From Pseudomonadota bacterium (GTDB taxonomy: Bacteria > Pseudomonadota > Gammaproteobacteria > Burkholderiales > Burkholderiaceae): a stretch of 18,649 bases of DNA. Below are positions 1 to 8,552 of this stretch, piece by piece (positions within the stretch are counted from its first letter, which is position 1; every line of letters begins with the position of its first letter). The position numbers and the translations under genes were made by a program. The notes beneath the pieces were generated by a model that saw only the letters and a program-made list of their open reading frames with translations, had not been told where the DNA came from and searched no databases. The DNA lies in assembly GCA_021778935.1 (NCBI GenBank), contig JAJYBQ010000017.1:1-18649 (forward strand), given 5' to 3'.

Positions 1-165
1 GACCCGCGCGGCCAGCGCACGGGTCTGCCGGTTGGATGTTCCGCTGGCGAGGATGACGCGGTCGAACAGGTCGGAGAGCGCAGTGGTGTTGAAGACGGCG
101 ATGTCCTGCGCTTTGACGTCTTCCAGGGCGTCGACGATCACGCGCTGCAGTTTTTTGATGTCCAT
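1..165 (-). CDS. rsfS: Ribosomal silencing factor RsfS (5' part, runs off left edge)
   Basis: Fifty-five codons are visible from the ATG at 163-165; the rest lies left of the window. The product begins MDIKKLQRVIVDALEDVKAQ and continues with a D-I-A-V-F-N-T-T, L-S-D-L-F-D and A-S-G-T-S-N-R-Q series. This is the conserved N-terminal half of the RsfS/YbeB/Iojap family (full length about 105-130 residues). Family members bind ribosomal protein L14 (uL14) and block joining of the ribosomal subunits when nutrients are short. The gene follows nadD by 72 nt on the same strand, the usual nadD-rsfS pairing. The Shine-Dalgarno is poor, so translation may depend on read-through from nadD. Identification is firm; completeness cannot be judged. 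Confidence 0.9.
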   Translation of the reverse strand, partial: MDIKKLQRVIVDALEDVKAQDIAVFNTTALSDLFDRVILASGTSNRQTRALAARV

Positions 166-237
166 GGCTGGGTAACTCAATGGGAAAGAGGCAGAGGAGC
201 GAGGCGGAGGCGGGTCATTTGCCGAGGGGTGGGTAGC

Positions 238-897
238 TCAGCGCGGCAACGCCTGGGGGGAATACAGGCCATGCGTGCGAATGTACGCCAGTACGTCCGG
301 CGGCAGGCAGCCCGCGAACTGCGCGAGGGGTTGGTCCTCCGCGATGGCTTGCCGGAGCTGCGTCGCGGAACAATCGATCGGGCGCATGGCGAATTCGATC
401 ACCGTTCCGTTCGGGGCATCCCGCAGGTCGGCGGGCGTGCCACGCCGCGCGGCGATCCAGTCCCGCACCGTCGGCGGGACTGGCGCCGCGGAGATGCCCG
501 CACGCTGCGCGAAGGCGAGATGCGCGCATTGCGTGAGGTCTTCCCAGCGGTGCCAGGAGTCGATCTGCCGCAACTGGTCGAAGCCGAGAATCCAGACGAG
601 GGGGCGATCCGGCCCGATTTGCGCACGCCAATCCCGCAGGGTTTCGATGGTGTAGCTCGGGCCGGGCCGCGTGATTTCGCAATCGTCGACCCGCCAGCCG
701 GCGTGCCCGGCCAGTGCGCGTTCGACCATGCGCATCCGGTCCGCGGCCGGGGTGATCCGGTCCTTCTGCCAAGGCCGTCCGGTCGGTACGAATACCACTT
801 CCGCCAGGCCGAGCGCCGTCTGGGCGTCCTGCGCCAACTGCAGGTGCCCGGCGTGGACCGGATCGAAGGAGCCGCCCAGCAGCCCGATGGGGCTCAT
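238..897 (-). CDS. nadD: Nicotinate-nucleotide adenylyltransferase NadD
   Basis: 219 residues. The enzyme joins ATP and nicotinate mononucleotide to make deamido-NAD in the cytoplasm, the penultimate step of NAD synthesis. The N-terminal nucleotidyltransferase signature [11 protein letters not shown] is at residues 8-18, with the two catalytic histidines H15 and H18. P-S-Y-T-I-E-T-L follows near residue 80, S-A-T-Q-L-R near the C-terminal third, and the family ending L-P-P-D-V-x-x-Y-I-x-x-H-G-L-Y. The ATG at 895-897 was chosen because the signature then starts at the expected distance; upstream in-frame codons only extend into hemF. That ATG overlaps the hemF stop (ATGA, 894-897), so the two are probably translationally coupled. 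Length is normal for the family. Confidence 0.95.
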   Translation of the reverse strand: MSPIGLLGGSFDPVHAGHLQLAQDAQTALGLAEVVFVPTGRPWQKDRITPAADRMRMVERALAGHAGWRVDDCEITRPGPSYTIETLRDWRAQIGPDRPLVWILGFDQLRQIDSWHRWEDLTQCAHLAFAQRAGISAAPVPPTVRDWIAARRGTPADLRDAPNGTVIEFAMRPIDCSATQLRQAIAEDQPLAQFAGCLPPDVLAYIRTHGLYSPQALPR

Positions 898-1847
898 GCG
901 CCCCCGAGCCAGTCGCGCGCCGGCAGGAAGTCGGTGTAGAGCCGCGCCTCTTCGCTTCCGGCTTCCGGCGCCCATTCGTACCGCCATTGCACCTGGGGCG
1001 GCATGGACATCAGGATCGATTCGGCGCGGCCGCCCGACTGCAGGCCGAACAGGGTGCCGCGATCGTAGACCAGATTGAATTCGACATAGCGTCCCCGGCG
1101 CAATGCCTGGAACTCGCGCTGGCGTTCGCCGTAGGGGTGATCCTTGCGGCGCTCGACGATGGGAACGTACGCCGGGAGGAAATGATCGCCCACCGAACGG
1201 AGCAGGGCGAAGCTGCCCTCGGCGCCGAGTTCGCGGAAGTCATCGAAGAAGATTCCGCCCACGCCCCGCGCTTCGCCTCGGTGCTTGAGGAAAAAGTATT
1301 CGTCGCACCAACGCTTGAATCGGGGGTGGTAATCCGGGCCAAAGGGGGCGAGCGCGTCGCGGCAGCAGGCGTGGAAATGTCGCGCGTCGGCTTCGAACCC
1401 ATAGTAGGGCGTGAGGTCCATGCCGCCGCCGAACCACCAGGTCCCCGGCCCTTGCGCACCCGCCGCGGCGCCCGGCCCGGGCTGCGCCCGGAACAGGCGG
1501 ACATTCATGTGCACGGTCGGCACATAGGGATTGCGCGGGTGGAGCACCATCGAAACGCCTGCGGCATCGAAGCCGCAGCCGGCAACCTCCGGATGTGCGG
1601 CGCTCGCCGAGGGGGGAAGGCGGTCGCCGGAGACATGGGAAAACCCGATGCCTGCCCGTTCGAACACCGTGCCGCCTTCGAGAATGCGGGTCAGGCCGTC
1701 GCCGCGCAGCGGTTCGCCGGGCGCCTTTTTCCATTCGCTGCGCGCGAAGCGGCTACCGCCGTCGAGGCGTTCGAGTTCGTCAACGATGCGCTGCTGGAGA
1801 TCCAGCAAATATTCCCGCACGGGTTCGATGGCAATGGTTTCTTGCAT
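894..1847 (-). CDS. hemF: Oxygen-dependent coproporphyrinogen III oxidase HemF
   Basis: 317 residues, a normal family length. HemF uses O2 to decarboxylate the two propionates on rings A and B of coproporphyrinogen III, giving protoporphyrinogen IX in haem synthesis. Visible landmarks are G-G-x-V-F-E-R-A-G near residue 58-66, V-H-M-N-V-R at 112-117, [13 protein letters not shown] at 137-149, D-D-F near 202, and [16 protein letters not shown] near 254-269. The ATG at 1845-1847 is preferred over an in-frame ATG at 1926-1928: it carries a Shine-Dalgarno (AGGGGAG), and the extra 27 residues are unlike the family and would start inside a hairpin. hemF follows purD by 138 nt and overlaps nadD by 4 nt. 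The enzyme needs oxygen, so the host is at least microaerobic, or has an additional HemN elsewhere. Confidence 0.96.
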   Translation of the reverse strand: MQETIAIEPVREYLLDLQQRIVDELERLDGGSRFARSEWKKAPGEPLRGDGLTRILEGGTVFERAGIGFSHVSGDRLPPSASAAHPEVAGCGFDAAGVSMVLHPRNPYVPTVHMNVRLFRAQPGPGAAAGAQGPGTWWFGGGMDLTPYYGFEADARHFHACCRDALAPFGPDYHPRFKRWCDEYFFLKHRGEARGVGGIFFDDFRELGAEGSFALLRSVGDHFLPAYVPIVERRKDHPYGERQREFQALRRGRYVEFNLVYDRGTLFGLQSGGRAESILMSMPPQVQWRYEWAPEAGSEEARLYTDFLPARDWLGGA

Positions 1848-1906
1848 GGCGTCTTTCGTCTCCCCTAAGCCCGACTCGCGCTCTCGGACGAAGAGCAGCA
1901 AGTTCG

Positions 1907-1949
1907 TCGGCGTTTCACGGCGTTCCATGGAAGCGCCGCGAAACGCCGA
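1907..1949 (-). promoter_or_regulatory. Strong 20-bp RNA hairpin between purD and hemF
   Basis: A long imperfect palindrome lies 37 nt after the purD stop. Pairs run 1907-1922 with 1934-1949 and 1923-1926 with 1929-1932, with one bulged base at 1933 and a two-base loop. The single non-complementary position (1917/1939) is A-C on the plus strand but becomes a G-U wobble in minus-strand RNA, so the stem is better in the hemF-sense transcript. No U-run follows, so it is not a standard intrinsic terminator. It could be an mRNA-stabilising or attenuating structure between purD and hemF, or a Rho-independent-like pause site. The structure is seen directly; the role is inference. Confidence 0.55.
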
Positions 1950-1985
1950 ACCTGCCGTCTCCTCGCAGAGCGGCGATTTTTCCGA

Positions 1986-3257
1986 TCAGTAATCTTTCAG
2001 CGCGCGGTTTCCGATATCGCTGCGGTGCTGCATGCCGGCAAGGCGTACTGCCGACACGGCTTCATACGCCCGGCGGCGGGCAAGGCGCAGGGTTTCGCCG
2101 ATGGCGGTGACGCATAGCACCCTGCCGCCGCTGGTGACGAGCTTGTCGCCGATCTGCTGTGTGCCGGCGTGGAACACCACGCAATCGTCCGTATTCGCCG
2201 GCAGCGCCTCGACGGCATCGCCGCGCCGAGGGTGATCCGGGTAGCCGTGTGCAGCGACGACGACGCCGAGCGCTGCGCGCCGGTCCCAGGCGATCTCGAT
2301 CCGATCGAGCCGGCCATCAATGGCCGCATCCAGCACGTCGGCCAGATCGGATTTCATCCGCATCAGGATCGGTTGCGTCTCGGGGTCGCCCAGGCGGCAG
2401 TTGAATTCCAGCACACGCGGTTGCCCATCCGCGTCGATCATCAGACCCGCGTAGAGGAACCCGGTGTAGCGGATTCCTTCGGCAGCGAGGCCGGCGATGG
2501 TCGGATCGATGATTTCGCGCATCACGCGGGCGTGCACGTCCGGTGTGACCACCGGCGCGGGAGAATAGGCGCCCATGCCGCCGGTGTTGGGCCCTTGGTC
2601 GCCGTCGCGCAGGCGCTTGTGGTCCTGCGAACTGGCCAGCGCGGCGACATGGCTGCCGTCACAGAGCACGATGAAGCTCGCCTCTTCGCCGGGCAGGAAA
2701 TCCTCGATCACGACCCGCGCACCCGCCGCACCGAGTGTTGCGTCGCCCAGCATGGCGTCGATCGCAGCGTGCGCCTCATCGCGCGTCTGGGCGACCACGA
2801 CTCCCTTGCCCGCGGCAAGGCCGTCGGCTTTGACGACGATGGGCGCACCCCGCTCCCGCACATGGTCGTGGGCAGCGCGGGCATCGTCGAACGTGCGGTA
2901 GGCGGCGGTGGGAATGCCATGGCGCGCCATGAATGCCTTGGCGAAATCCTTCGAGGATTCGAGCTGCGCGGCCGCCCGGGTGGGGCCGAAGATCCGCAGC
3001 CCTGCAGCGCGGAAGGCATCGACGATGCCCGCTGCCAGCGGCGCCTCGGGGCCGACCACCGTGAAGTCGACCTGCTCGGCCTTGGCAAAGGCGATGAGCT
3101 CTTCGTGTCCCGCGAGCGGCACGTTCTGCAGATGCCGATCCCGCCCCGTGCCGCCGTTGCCGGGCGCGACGTAAACCCGCCGCATGCCGGGGGACTGGGC
3201 AAGCTTCCACGCCAAGGCGTGCTCGCGCCCGCCGGAACCGATGACCAGGGTCTTCAT
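1986..3257 (-). CDS. purD: Phosphoribosylamine-glycine ligase (GAR synthetase) PurD
   Basis: 423 residues, the usual length. This cytoplasmic enzyme ligates glycine to 5-phosphoribosylamine using ATP, the second step of purine synthesis. It starts [19 protein letters not shown], the N-terminal GAR-synthetase signature (residues 1-19), followed by APGNGGT (31-37). The ATP-grasp region carries [11 protein letters not shown] (143-153), [20 protein letters not shown] (212-231) and the metal-binding [13 protein letters not shown] (283-295). The ATG (3255-3257) overlaps the yebC stop as ATGA, and no independent Shine-Dalgarno is seen, so translational coupling to yebC is likely. No purH lies next to it, unlike the enteric purHD arrangement. 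All key motifs are intact. Confidence 0.97.
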   Translation of the reverse strand: MKTLVIGSGGREHALAWKLAQSPGMRRVYVAPGNGGTGRDRHLQNVPLAGHEELIAFAKAEQVDFTVVGPEAPLAAGIVDAFRAAGLRIFGPTRAAAQLESSKDFAKAFMARHGIPTAAYRTFDDARAAHDHVRERGAPIVVKADGLAAGKGVVVAQTRDEAHAAIDAMLGDATLGAAGARVVIEDFLPGEEASFIVLCDGSHVAALASSQDHKRLRDGDQGPNTGGMGAYSPAPVVTPDVHARVMREIIDPTIAGLAAEGIRYTGFLYAGLMIDADGQPRVLEFNCRLGDPETQPILMRMKSDLADVLDAAIDGRLDRIEIAWDRRAALGVVVAAHGYPDHPRRGDAVEALPANTDDCVVFHAGTQQIGDKLVTSGGRVLCVTAIGETLRLARRRAYEAVSAVRLAGMQHRSDIGNRALKDY

Positions 3258-3976
3258 TCGTCGAGCGCCGCCGACGTATAGACGTGTTGCACGTCATCAA
3301 GGTCTTCGAGCGCTTCGATCAGGCGGCGCATCTTTTCGGCGTCTTCGCCATGCAAGGCAATCTCGTTGAGCGCCTTCATGGTGATGTCGGCGATCTCGGC
3401 GTGGAGTCCGGCGCCGTCGAGTGCATGCCTGACCGCTTCGAAGTCGGCGGGCGCGCTGATGACTTCGATCGACCCGTCGTCGTTGGTGACGATGTCCTCC
3501 GCGCCAGCCTCGAGCGCGGCTTCCATTACCTTGTCTTCGCTGGTCCCGGGTGCAAACAGGAGGTGTCCGCAGTGCCGGAACTGAAATTCGACCGATCCTT
3601 CGGTGCCGAGGTTGCCGCCGTGCTTGGCCAGCGCGTGGCGCACTTCCGCGACCGTGCGGGTGCGGTTGTCGGTCATCGCGTCGATCATGAGCGCAACACC
3701 ACCGATGCCATAGCCCTCATAGCGGACCTCTTCATAGTTGGCGCCGTCGAGCTTGCCGCTGCCCCGCGCGATCGCCTTGTTGACCGTGTCCTTGGGGACG
3801 TTCGCCGCCGAGGCCTTGTCCAGCGCCAGGCGCAGCCGCGAGTTCATCGTCGGGTCGCCGCCCTGGCGTGCGGCGACGGTGATTTCCCGGATGATCTTGG
3901 TCCAGATCTGGCCGCGCTTGGCGTCTTGCCGGCCTTTGCGATGCTGGATGTTGGCCCATTTGGAATGCCCGGCCAT
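3254..3976 (-). CDS. yebC: YebC/PmpR/TACO1-family protein
   Basis: 240 residues. The start [21 protein letters not shown] is the hallmark of the family. Further signatures are G-Y-G-P/I-G-G-V-A-L (with I here, about residues 89-96), [13 protein letters not shown] and H-G-G-N-L-G-x-x-G-S-V. Members have been described as DNA-binding regulators (PmpR) and, more recently, as ribosome-associated factors easing polyproline stalls (YebC and mitochondrial TACO1), so the exact role here is left open. ATG 3974-3976 is the only start giving the family N-terminus; upstream in-frame codons give a basic, proline-rich non-family extension. It is the first gene of the purD-proximal unit and overlaps purD by 4 nt. 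Confidence 0.95.
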   Translation of the reverse strand: MAGHSKWANIQHRKGRQDAKRGQIWTKIIREITVAARQGGDPTMNSRLRLALDKASAANVPKDTVNKAIARGSGKLDGANYEEVRYEGYGIGGVALMIDAMTDNRTRTVAEVRHALAKHGGNLGTEGSVEFQFRHCGHLLFAPGTSEDKVMEAALEAGAEDIVTNDDGSIEVISAPADFEAVRHALDGAGLHAEIADITMKALNEIALHGEDAEKMRRLIEALEDLDDVQHVYTSAALDE

Positions 3977-4020
3977 GGAAGTCCTAACCTGTCGAGTGCG
4001 GAAGATTCTGCGGGGCGGAA

Positions 4021-4026
4021 ATACTA
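4021..4026 (-). promoter_or_regulatory. Candidate extended -10 element for yebC-purD
   Basis: On the minus strand the sequence reads TGCTAGTAT, an extended -10 (TG-N-TAGTAT, four of six matches to TATAAT plus the TG). It lies 45 nt upstream of the yebC ATG. No good -35 hexamer is visible, which is acceptable for an extended -10 promoter. This is motif matching by eye only. Confidence 0.3.
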
Positions 4027-4128
4027 GCACCGTCGGGGTGGTCCGGTCCGTACGGCGGTTCGGGCTGGCGGCGATGACCCGCCCGGTATGATGCCGGACA
4101 GCATGCCATCGGGTGCCGGCCTCCCGGT

Positions 4129-4152
4129 CCCGCCTCCGCCGGCGGAGGCGGG
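4129..4152. repeat. Perfect 24-nt GC-rich palindrome
   Basis: The two 12-nt arms CCCGCCTCCGCC and GGCGGAGGCGGG abut at 4140/4141 with no spacer and no mismatch. G-U/G-C pairs could extend the plus-strand RNA stem by three. No T-run follows on either side, and it sits upstream of two divergent genes, so it is unlikely to be a normal intrinsic terminator. It may be a protein-binding site, a leader structure for the glycosyltransferase mRNA, or one copy of a dispersed palindromic element. Confidence 0.6.
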
Positions 4153-4239
4153 GTCTTGGTTCCCTCGCGGGCGTGGAACCCGGGTCGGGAGGGTCTCGGG
4201 GCGCCGATGTTCGCATTTCCCTCGAAGACGGATGTTTCC

Positions 4240-5775
4240 ATGATGGATGAAGAGACCCGCGCCCGGCGGGTACGGTGGATCCTGGCGCTGGTGGTCTTCG
4301 GTATCCTCGCGGTGCGCTTGGTCACGCTTGGCACCTACCCGTTGATGGACACCACGGAGGCGCGGTACGGCGAGATCGCCCGCGTGATGCTGGTGACTGG
4401 CAACTACGTTACGCCGCAGGAGATCCCGGGCGTACCGTTTTGGGCCAAGCCGCCCCTGTATGTCTGGTTGAGCGCGATCTCGATCCGGCTGCTGGGCGTC
4501 AGTGAGTTCGCCCTGCGTCTGCCGTCCTTCCTCTGTTCCCTGGGGATTCTCGCCCTGTGCTTCGTCTGGACGCGCACGCTGTTCGACGGTGATCGCCGGA
4601 CGCGCACGGCGACGGACTCCGCGGCCCGGATTGCACCCTGGCTGGCGGTCGCGCTGTTGTCGACGTCGGTGCTCTTTTTCGTATCTGCCGGTGCGGTGAT
4701 GACGGATCCGAGCCTGGATCTTTCGATCACGGCGATGTGGCTGGCGTTCCATCAGGCGGTGGTGCGCGGCGACGCACTGCCCGAGCGGCGCCGACGCGCC
4801 TGGGGGGTTGCCTTTTTCGTCGCGGCGGGATTGGGCATGCTCGCCAAGGGTCCGGTCATCCTGATGTACGTGGGTGGTCCGATCGCGATCTGGGCGGTCT
4901 GGCAGCGCAAGGTTGTCCATACCTGGAGGGCGATGCCCTGGGGCCCCGGGATGATCCTCGGGCTGGCGATCTGCGTTCCCTGGTACGTTCTTGCCGAATT
5001 GCGTACGCCCGGCTACCTCCGGTACTTCCTGATCGGCGAGCACATCATGCGGTTTCTCAAGCCGGGATGGAAGGGCGATCTGTACGGACATCCGCACATC
5101 GAGCCCCTGGGGTCGATCTGGCTCGAACTGGCCGTTTCGCTCGGGTTCGCGACCCTGTTGGCGGTGGCCGCAGTGTTTGCTGCGCTGCATGGGCGGCCGG
5201 ACCGGACGGGTGCAGCGCGCGTTGATGGTGCCCGCGCGTTCCTGCTGCTTTGCGCGCTGTTCCCGGTGGCGTTCTTTACGTTCGCCGCCAACATCATCTG
5301 GACCTATGTCCTGCATTCCCTGGGGCCGATCGCGATCCTGCTCGGAGCATGGGGCGCCCGGGAGATGGTTCGCTCGACGATCTGGCAGGCCTCGGTCTGG
5401 GCGACGATCGGCGCGGCGTGGCTCGCGCTGGTGGTGGCCATCTTTGGCTGGGTTCCGCAGCATGTGCTGCGGCATACGGCGGTGGCCCTTGTTGCGCGCT
5501 GGACCGAGCAACAGCACAGCGAGCCCGGACCGCTGCGGTACTGGGGGCGCAAGGCACCGGCGTCGCTGCGCTACTACTCGCGCGGCGCGGTGGCGGCAGA
5601 GCCGAGTCTCGCGCTCGCTTTGCGCGGCGCAGATGGCGCGCACGCGGTGTATCTGGTGACCAATCCCGGCGAAAAGGCATTGGTCCAGCAGGCCGCGCGC
5701 GCCGCACCCGGTCGACCGGCTGTGCGCCTGCTGGGAGAAAACGTCGATATGGCGTTGTGGGAGATCGGCGGCTGA
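4240..5775 (+). CDS. ArnT/PMT-type membrane glycosyltransferase (GT39/GT83-like)
   Basis: 511 residues from the chosen ATG, close to the length of ArnT-type enzymes. About ten or more hydrophobic segments are visible, beginning with [12 protein letters not shown]. The first periplasmic loop has [15 protein letters not shown], the acidic-residue loop in which the family's catalytic Asp/Glu sits, followed by [12 protein letters not shown], the typical (H)xKPPLxxW motif. Later G-E-H-I-M-R-F resembles the ArnT-family H-x-x-R-F segment. Such enzymes move a sugar from an undecaprenyl-phosphate carrier to lipid A or another acceptor at the periplasmic face. The substrate here is unknown: no arn genes adjoin it. 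Start is uncertain: ATG at 4240, 4243 or 4207 are possible and none has a strong Shine-Dalgarno. The 3' end meets pepN with a 6-nt gap. Confidence 0.85.
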   Translation: MMDEETRARRVRWILALVVFGILAVRLVTLGTYPLMDTTEARYGEIARVMLVTGNYVTPQEIPGVPFWAKPPLYVWLSAISIRLLGVSEFALRLPSFLCSLGILALCFVWTRTLFDGDRRTRTATDSAARIAPWLAVALLSTSVLFFVSAGAVMTDPSLDLSITAMWLAFHQAVVRGDALPERRRRAWGVAFFVAAGLGMLAKGPVILMYVGGPIAIWAVWQRKVVHTWRAMPWGPGMILGLAICVPWYVLAELRTPGYLRYFLIGEHIMRFLKPGWKGDLYGHPHIEPLGSIWLELAVSLGFATLLAVAAVFAALHGRPDRTGAARVDGARAFLLLCALFPVAFFTFAANIIWTYVLHSLGPIAILLGAWGAREMVRSTIWQASVWATIGAAWLALVVAIFGWVPQHVLRHTAVALVARWTEQQHSEPGPLRYWGRKAPASLRYYSRGAVAAEPSLALALRGADGAHAVYLVTNPGEKALVQQAARAAPGRPAVRLLGENVDMALWEIGG

Positions 5776-5781
5776 TTTCGG

Positions 5782-8490
5782 TCAGGGCGCGAGCGCCTTG
5801 TCGATGATTTCCCGCGTATCGCGCGACAGCGAGCCGTGGCGACCGACTTCGCGCAGTGCGTCGTGCATGTGATCCCGTCGTTCCGGGCTGTAGCGGCGCC
5901 ACCGGTCGAGTGCGCGTGCGACGCGGGCGGCCACGATCGGATTGAGGCGGTCGAGCCGTAACACTTGTTCCGTCCAGAATGCATAGCCCGAGCCGTCGGC
6001 GCGATGGAATTCGGCCGGATTGCTGTTGACGAACCCGAGCACCAGGGCGTAGACGCTGTTCGGATTCTTCTCGGAATAGGCGTCGTGGTGGAGCAGGCTG
6101 CGGACCCGTTCCAGCACGGGGCGCTCGCCCGGTTGCGCCGGCGCGGTGGCCTGCAGTGCAAGCCACTTGTTCATCAGCAGGGGCTCGCTCCGCCACGCGC
6201 GTTCGACGTCTGCCAGCACCGCCTCCTTGAACGGCGCGGTGCTGTGCAGGATCGCCAGCAGCGCTCCGTGCCGCTCGGTGAGGTTGTCGGCACGATCGAG
6301 TTGCGCGCGCGCCAGGTCGAAGGCTTCCGGGTCGCCGGCACCAGTCAGATAGGCGAGGGCGAGGTTCTTGAGCGCACGCCGCCCCGCGGCAGCCGGGTCT
6401 GGTCGATAGGGTTCCCGCCGATGGTGCGCGTGGTACGTCGACTGCCAGGACGCAGCCAGGATGGTTCCAAGGTTGCGCCGCAGCGCATCGCGGGCTTCGT
6501 GGATGGCCTGCGGATCGACGACCGGACGCTGTTCCGTCAGCACGATTTCGCTCGGAAGCTGCAGGCTGCGCTCGCGGAATGCAGCCGATACTGCGCGGTC
6601 GGCAAGCATGGCCTCGAACAGCCGCAGCAGGTTCGGAGAGAGCGGGATCGCGCCGCCCGACTCGGCGGCATCGGTCGCATCGACCAGCGCCGCCAGTGCG
6701 ATCTTCTGGCCTGCTTCCCAGCGGTTGAATCCGTCCGAATCGTGCGCGGCGAGTACCGCAAGCTCTTCATCCGAGTACCGGTGCTCGAGGATCACGGGTG
6801 CCGAGAAGTCGCGCAGCAGGGAAGCGACTGTGCCGGGCGGCACGTCGCGCAGCCGCAGGGACAGGGATGTTCGATCCAGGGAAACGATACGCGTGCGCCC
6901 GTGGGCGGCCGCTTCCTCCGGCGTTTCGCCATCGAAGCGGACGGGAAGGTCCGTGCCGTCGGGTCCCACCAGGCCGATGGCCAAGGGGATCACCACGGGT
7001 TCCTTCTCCGGCTGGTCGGGGGTGGGTGGCGTGCTCTGCGTGATGTGGAGGTCGAGCGTACCGGTGTCGGTGTCATGGCGGCGTTCGACGAATACGCGTG
7101 GCGTTCCCGCCTGCGCATACCACCGGAGGAACTGGCTCAGGTCGCGGCCCGAGGCTTCGGCCATGGCGGCGACGAACTGGTCGCAGGTCGCCGCCTGGCC
7201 GTCATACTGCTCGAAATACCGCCGCAGGCCGTGACGGAAGGCTTCCTGCCCCAGTAAGGTCTGGAGCATGCGGACGACCTCGGCGCCCTTCTCATACACC
7301 GTTGCCGTGTAGAAGTTGCTGATTTCGATGTACGAATCGGGACGGATCGGGTGCGCCATCGGTCCGGCGTCTTCCGGGAACTGGGTGGCGCGCAGCATGC
7401 GTACGTCATCGATCCGCACGATTGCGCGCGCCGACGCCGGGTCGGCGCCTTCCGCGCCCGCTTCCTCGGCGAGGCGGTCGCGCGTGAATTCCTGATCCCG
7501 AAATACGGTGAGTCCTTCCTTGAGGCTCAACTGGAACCAGTCGCGGCAGGTCACCCGGTTGCCGGACCAGTTGTGAAAGTATTCATGGCCGATGATCGAC
7601 TCGATCGCCGCGTAGTCCGTGTCGGTGGCGACATCGGGGCTGGCCAGCACGTACTTCGTGTTGAAGATGTTGAGGCCCTTGTTCTCCATCGCCCCCATGT
7701 TGAAGTCGGCCGCGGCGACCACCATATAGCGGTCGAGGTCGAGTTCGCAGCCGAAGCGGCGCTCGTCCCAGGCGATCGCGCGGCGCAGGCTGGCCATGGC
7801 GTATTCCAGGCGAGGAAGGTTTGCCGGGTCCGCCCAGATCTGCAGCAGCGCCTCGCGGCCACTTCGGGTGCGGAACGTCTCGTCACGACTGGACAGCGTT
7901 CCGGCGACGATGGCGAACAGATAACAGGGCTTGGGGTGCGGATCCTCCCACAGCGCGAAGTGTCGCCCTTCCTCGAGTTCTCCCGCGGCGACCCGATTGC
8001 CGTTGGACAGGAGCACGGGAAAACGAGCGCGGTCGGCGCGCAGGAGAACCCGGTATCGTGCAAGTACGTCGGGCCGGTCCGGAATCCAGGTGATGCGCCG
8101 CATGCCCTCCGCCTCGCACTGGGTGAACAGCACCTCGTTGGACACGTACAGGCCCATCAGGGTCGTGTTCTCCCGCGGCCGGATGCGGTTGCGGATGCGT
8201 AGCGTGAAGGCGGGCGAATCCGGCGCGGGCAGCGATAGCGCCGTTGCGTCGATGCGGTATTCGCCCGGCGCCAGCGCCCGCCCGTCGAGCTCGATGGCCA
8301 GCAGTTGCAGTTGCTCGCCGTCGAGCCGAAGTTCGGCGCCGTCCGCATCCGGATTGCGGCGTAGGTGCATGACCGACAGCACCTCGGTGCTGTCGGGGTC
8401 CAGGTCGAATTCGAGTTCGATCCGGTCGAGAAGGAATGGGGGAACCCGATATTCGGATCGGAGAACGCGCTGGGGCGCAGGCGGTTGCAT
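5782..8490 (-). CDS. pepN: Aminopeptidase N (M1 zinc metallopeptidase) PepN
   Basis: 902 residues, close to the bacterial PepN length of about 870-900. It removes N-terminal residues from peptides in the cytoplasm. The substrate-binding G-A-M-E-N is at 266-270. The zinc site is H-E-Y-F-H (302-306) with the third ligand E325 in L-K-E-G-L-T-V-F, and the transition-state tyrosine lies in T-V-Y-E-K-G-A-E-V-V. Domain order fits the family: N-terminal beta domain (about 1-190), catalytic domain (about 190-440), small beta domain and a long helical C-terminal part. W-S-G-N-R-V-T-C-R-D-W-F-Q-L-S-L-K is typical of the proteobacterial PepN clade. The ATG at 8488-8490 has no Shine-Dalgarno and may lie almost at the transcription start (see the -10 candidate). 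Monocistronic by position. Confidence 0.96.
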   Translation of the reverse strand: MQPPAPQRVLRSEYRVPPFLLDRIELEFDLDPDSTEVLSVMHLRRNPDADGAELRLDGEQLQLLAIELDGRALAPGEYRIDATALSLPAPDSPAFTLRIRNRIRPRENTTLMGLYVSNEVLFTQCEAEGMRRITWIPDRPDVLARYRVLLRADRARFPVLLSNGNRVAAGELEEGRHFALWEDPHPKPCYLFAIVAGTLSSRDETFRTRSGREALLQIWADPANLPRLEYAMASLRRAIAWDERRFGCELDLDRYMVVAAADFNMGAMENKGLNIFNTKYVLASPDVATDTDYAAIESIIGHEYFHNWSGNRVTCRDWFQLSLKEGLTVFRDQEFTRDRLAEEAGAEGADPASARAIVRIDDVRMLRATQFPEDAGPMAHPIRPDSYIEISNFYTATVYEKGAEVVRMLQTLLGQEAFRHGLRRYFEQYDGQAATCDQFVAAMAEASGRDLSQFLRWYAQAGTPRVFVERRHDTDTGTLDLHITQSTPPTPDQPEKEPVVIPLAIGLVGPDGTDLPVRFDGETPEEAAAHGRTRIVSLDRTSLSLRLRDVPPGTVASLLRDFSAPVILEHRYSDEELAVLAAHDSDGFNRWEAGQKIALAALVDATDAAESGGAIPLSPNLLRLFEAMLADRAVSAAFRERSLQLPSEIVLTEQRPVVDPQAIHEARDALRRNLGTILAASWQSTYHAHHRREPYRPDPAAAGRRALKNLALAYLTGAGDPEAFDLARAQLDRADNLTERHGALLAILHSTAPFKEAVLADVERAWRSEPLLMNKWLALQATAPAQPGERPVLERVRSLLHHDAYSEKNPNSVYALVLGFVNSNPAEFHRADGSGYAFWTEQVLRLDRLNPIVAARVARALDRWRRYSPERRDHMHDALREVGRHGSLSRDTREIIDKALAP

Positions 8491-8498
8491 AGGCCGCG

Positions 8499-8504
8499 AT
8501 TCTA
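8499..8504 (-). promoter_or_regulatory. Candidate -10 element directly before pepN
   Basis: On the minus strand TAGAAT (five of six to TATAAT) ends 8 nt before the pepN ATG, which would place the transcription start within a few nucleotides of the start codon. The -35 region is poor. If real, the pepN message would be nearly leaderless, in line with the missing Shine-Dalgarno. Confidence 0.3.
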
Positions 8505-8552
8505 CTGTCTTGCGAACCTCGGCATACGCGCCTGCGCGGAGGGATCTTGCGC

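Larger units (their letters stand above)
3977..4239. other. Divergent intergenic region yebC / glycosyltransferase
   Basis: About 260 nt separate the divergent starts of yebC and the glycosyltransferase. It holds the candidate yebC promoter near 4021 and a perfect 24-nt GC palindrome at 4129-4152. I see no other gene. Part of the right side (from 4156 or 4207) could be coding if the glycosyltransferase uses an earlier start. Confidence 0.5.

Noticed and set aside
184..225. GAGG-rich purine stretch between nadD and rsfS
   Set aside because: Looks repeat-like (gaggcagaggagcgaggcgg) but has no regular unit or pairing; probably just compositional.
987..1868. 293-codon plus-strand open frame opposite hemF
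   Set aside because: Antisense shadow; hemF motifs are complete on the minus strand.
2169..3281. 370-codon plus-strand open frame opposite purD
   Set aside because: Antisense shadow of a fully recognisable purD; no ribosome-binding site or domain.
4024..5643. 539-codon minus-strand open frame opposite the glycosyltransferase
   Set aside because: Its translation is rich in Arg, His, Gln and Pro with no domain or signal, the mark of an antisense shadow in high-GC DNA. The plus frame carries clear membrane spans and family motifs.
5965..7257. 430-codon plus-strand open frame opposite pepN
   Set aside because: Antisense shadow; pepN has all catalytic motifs in the other strand.
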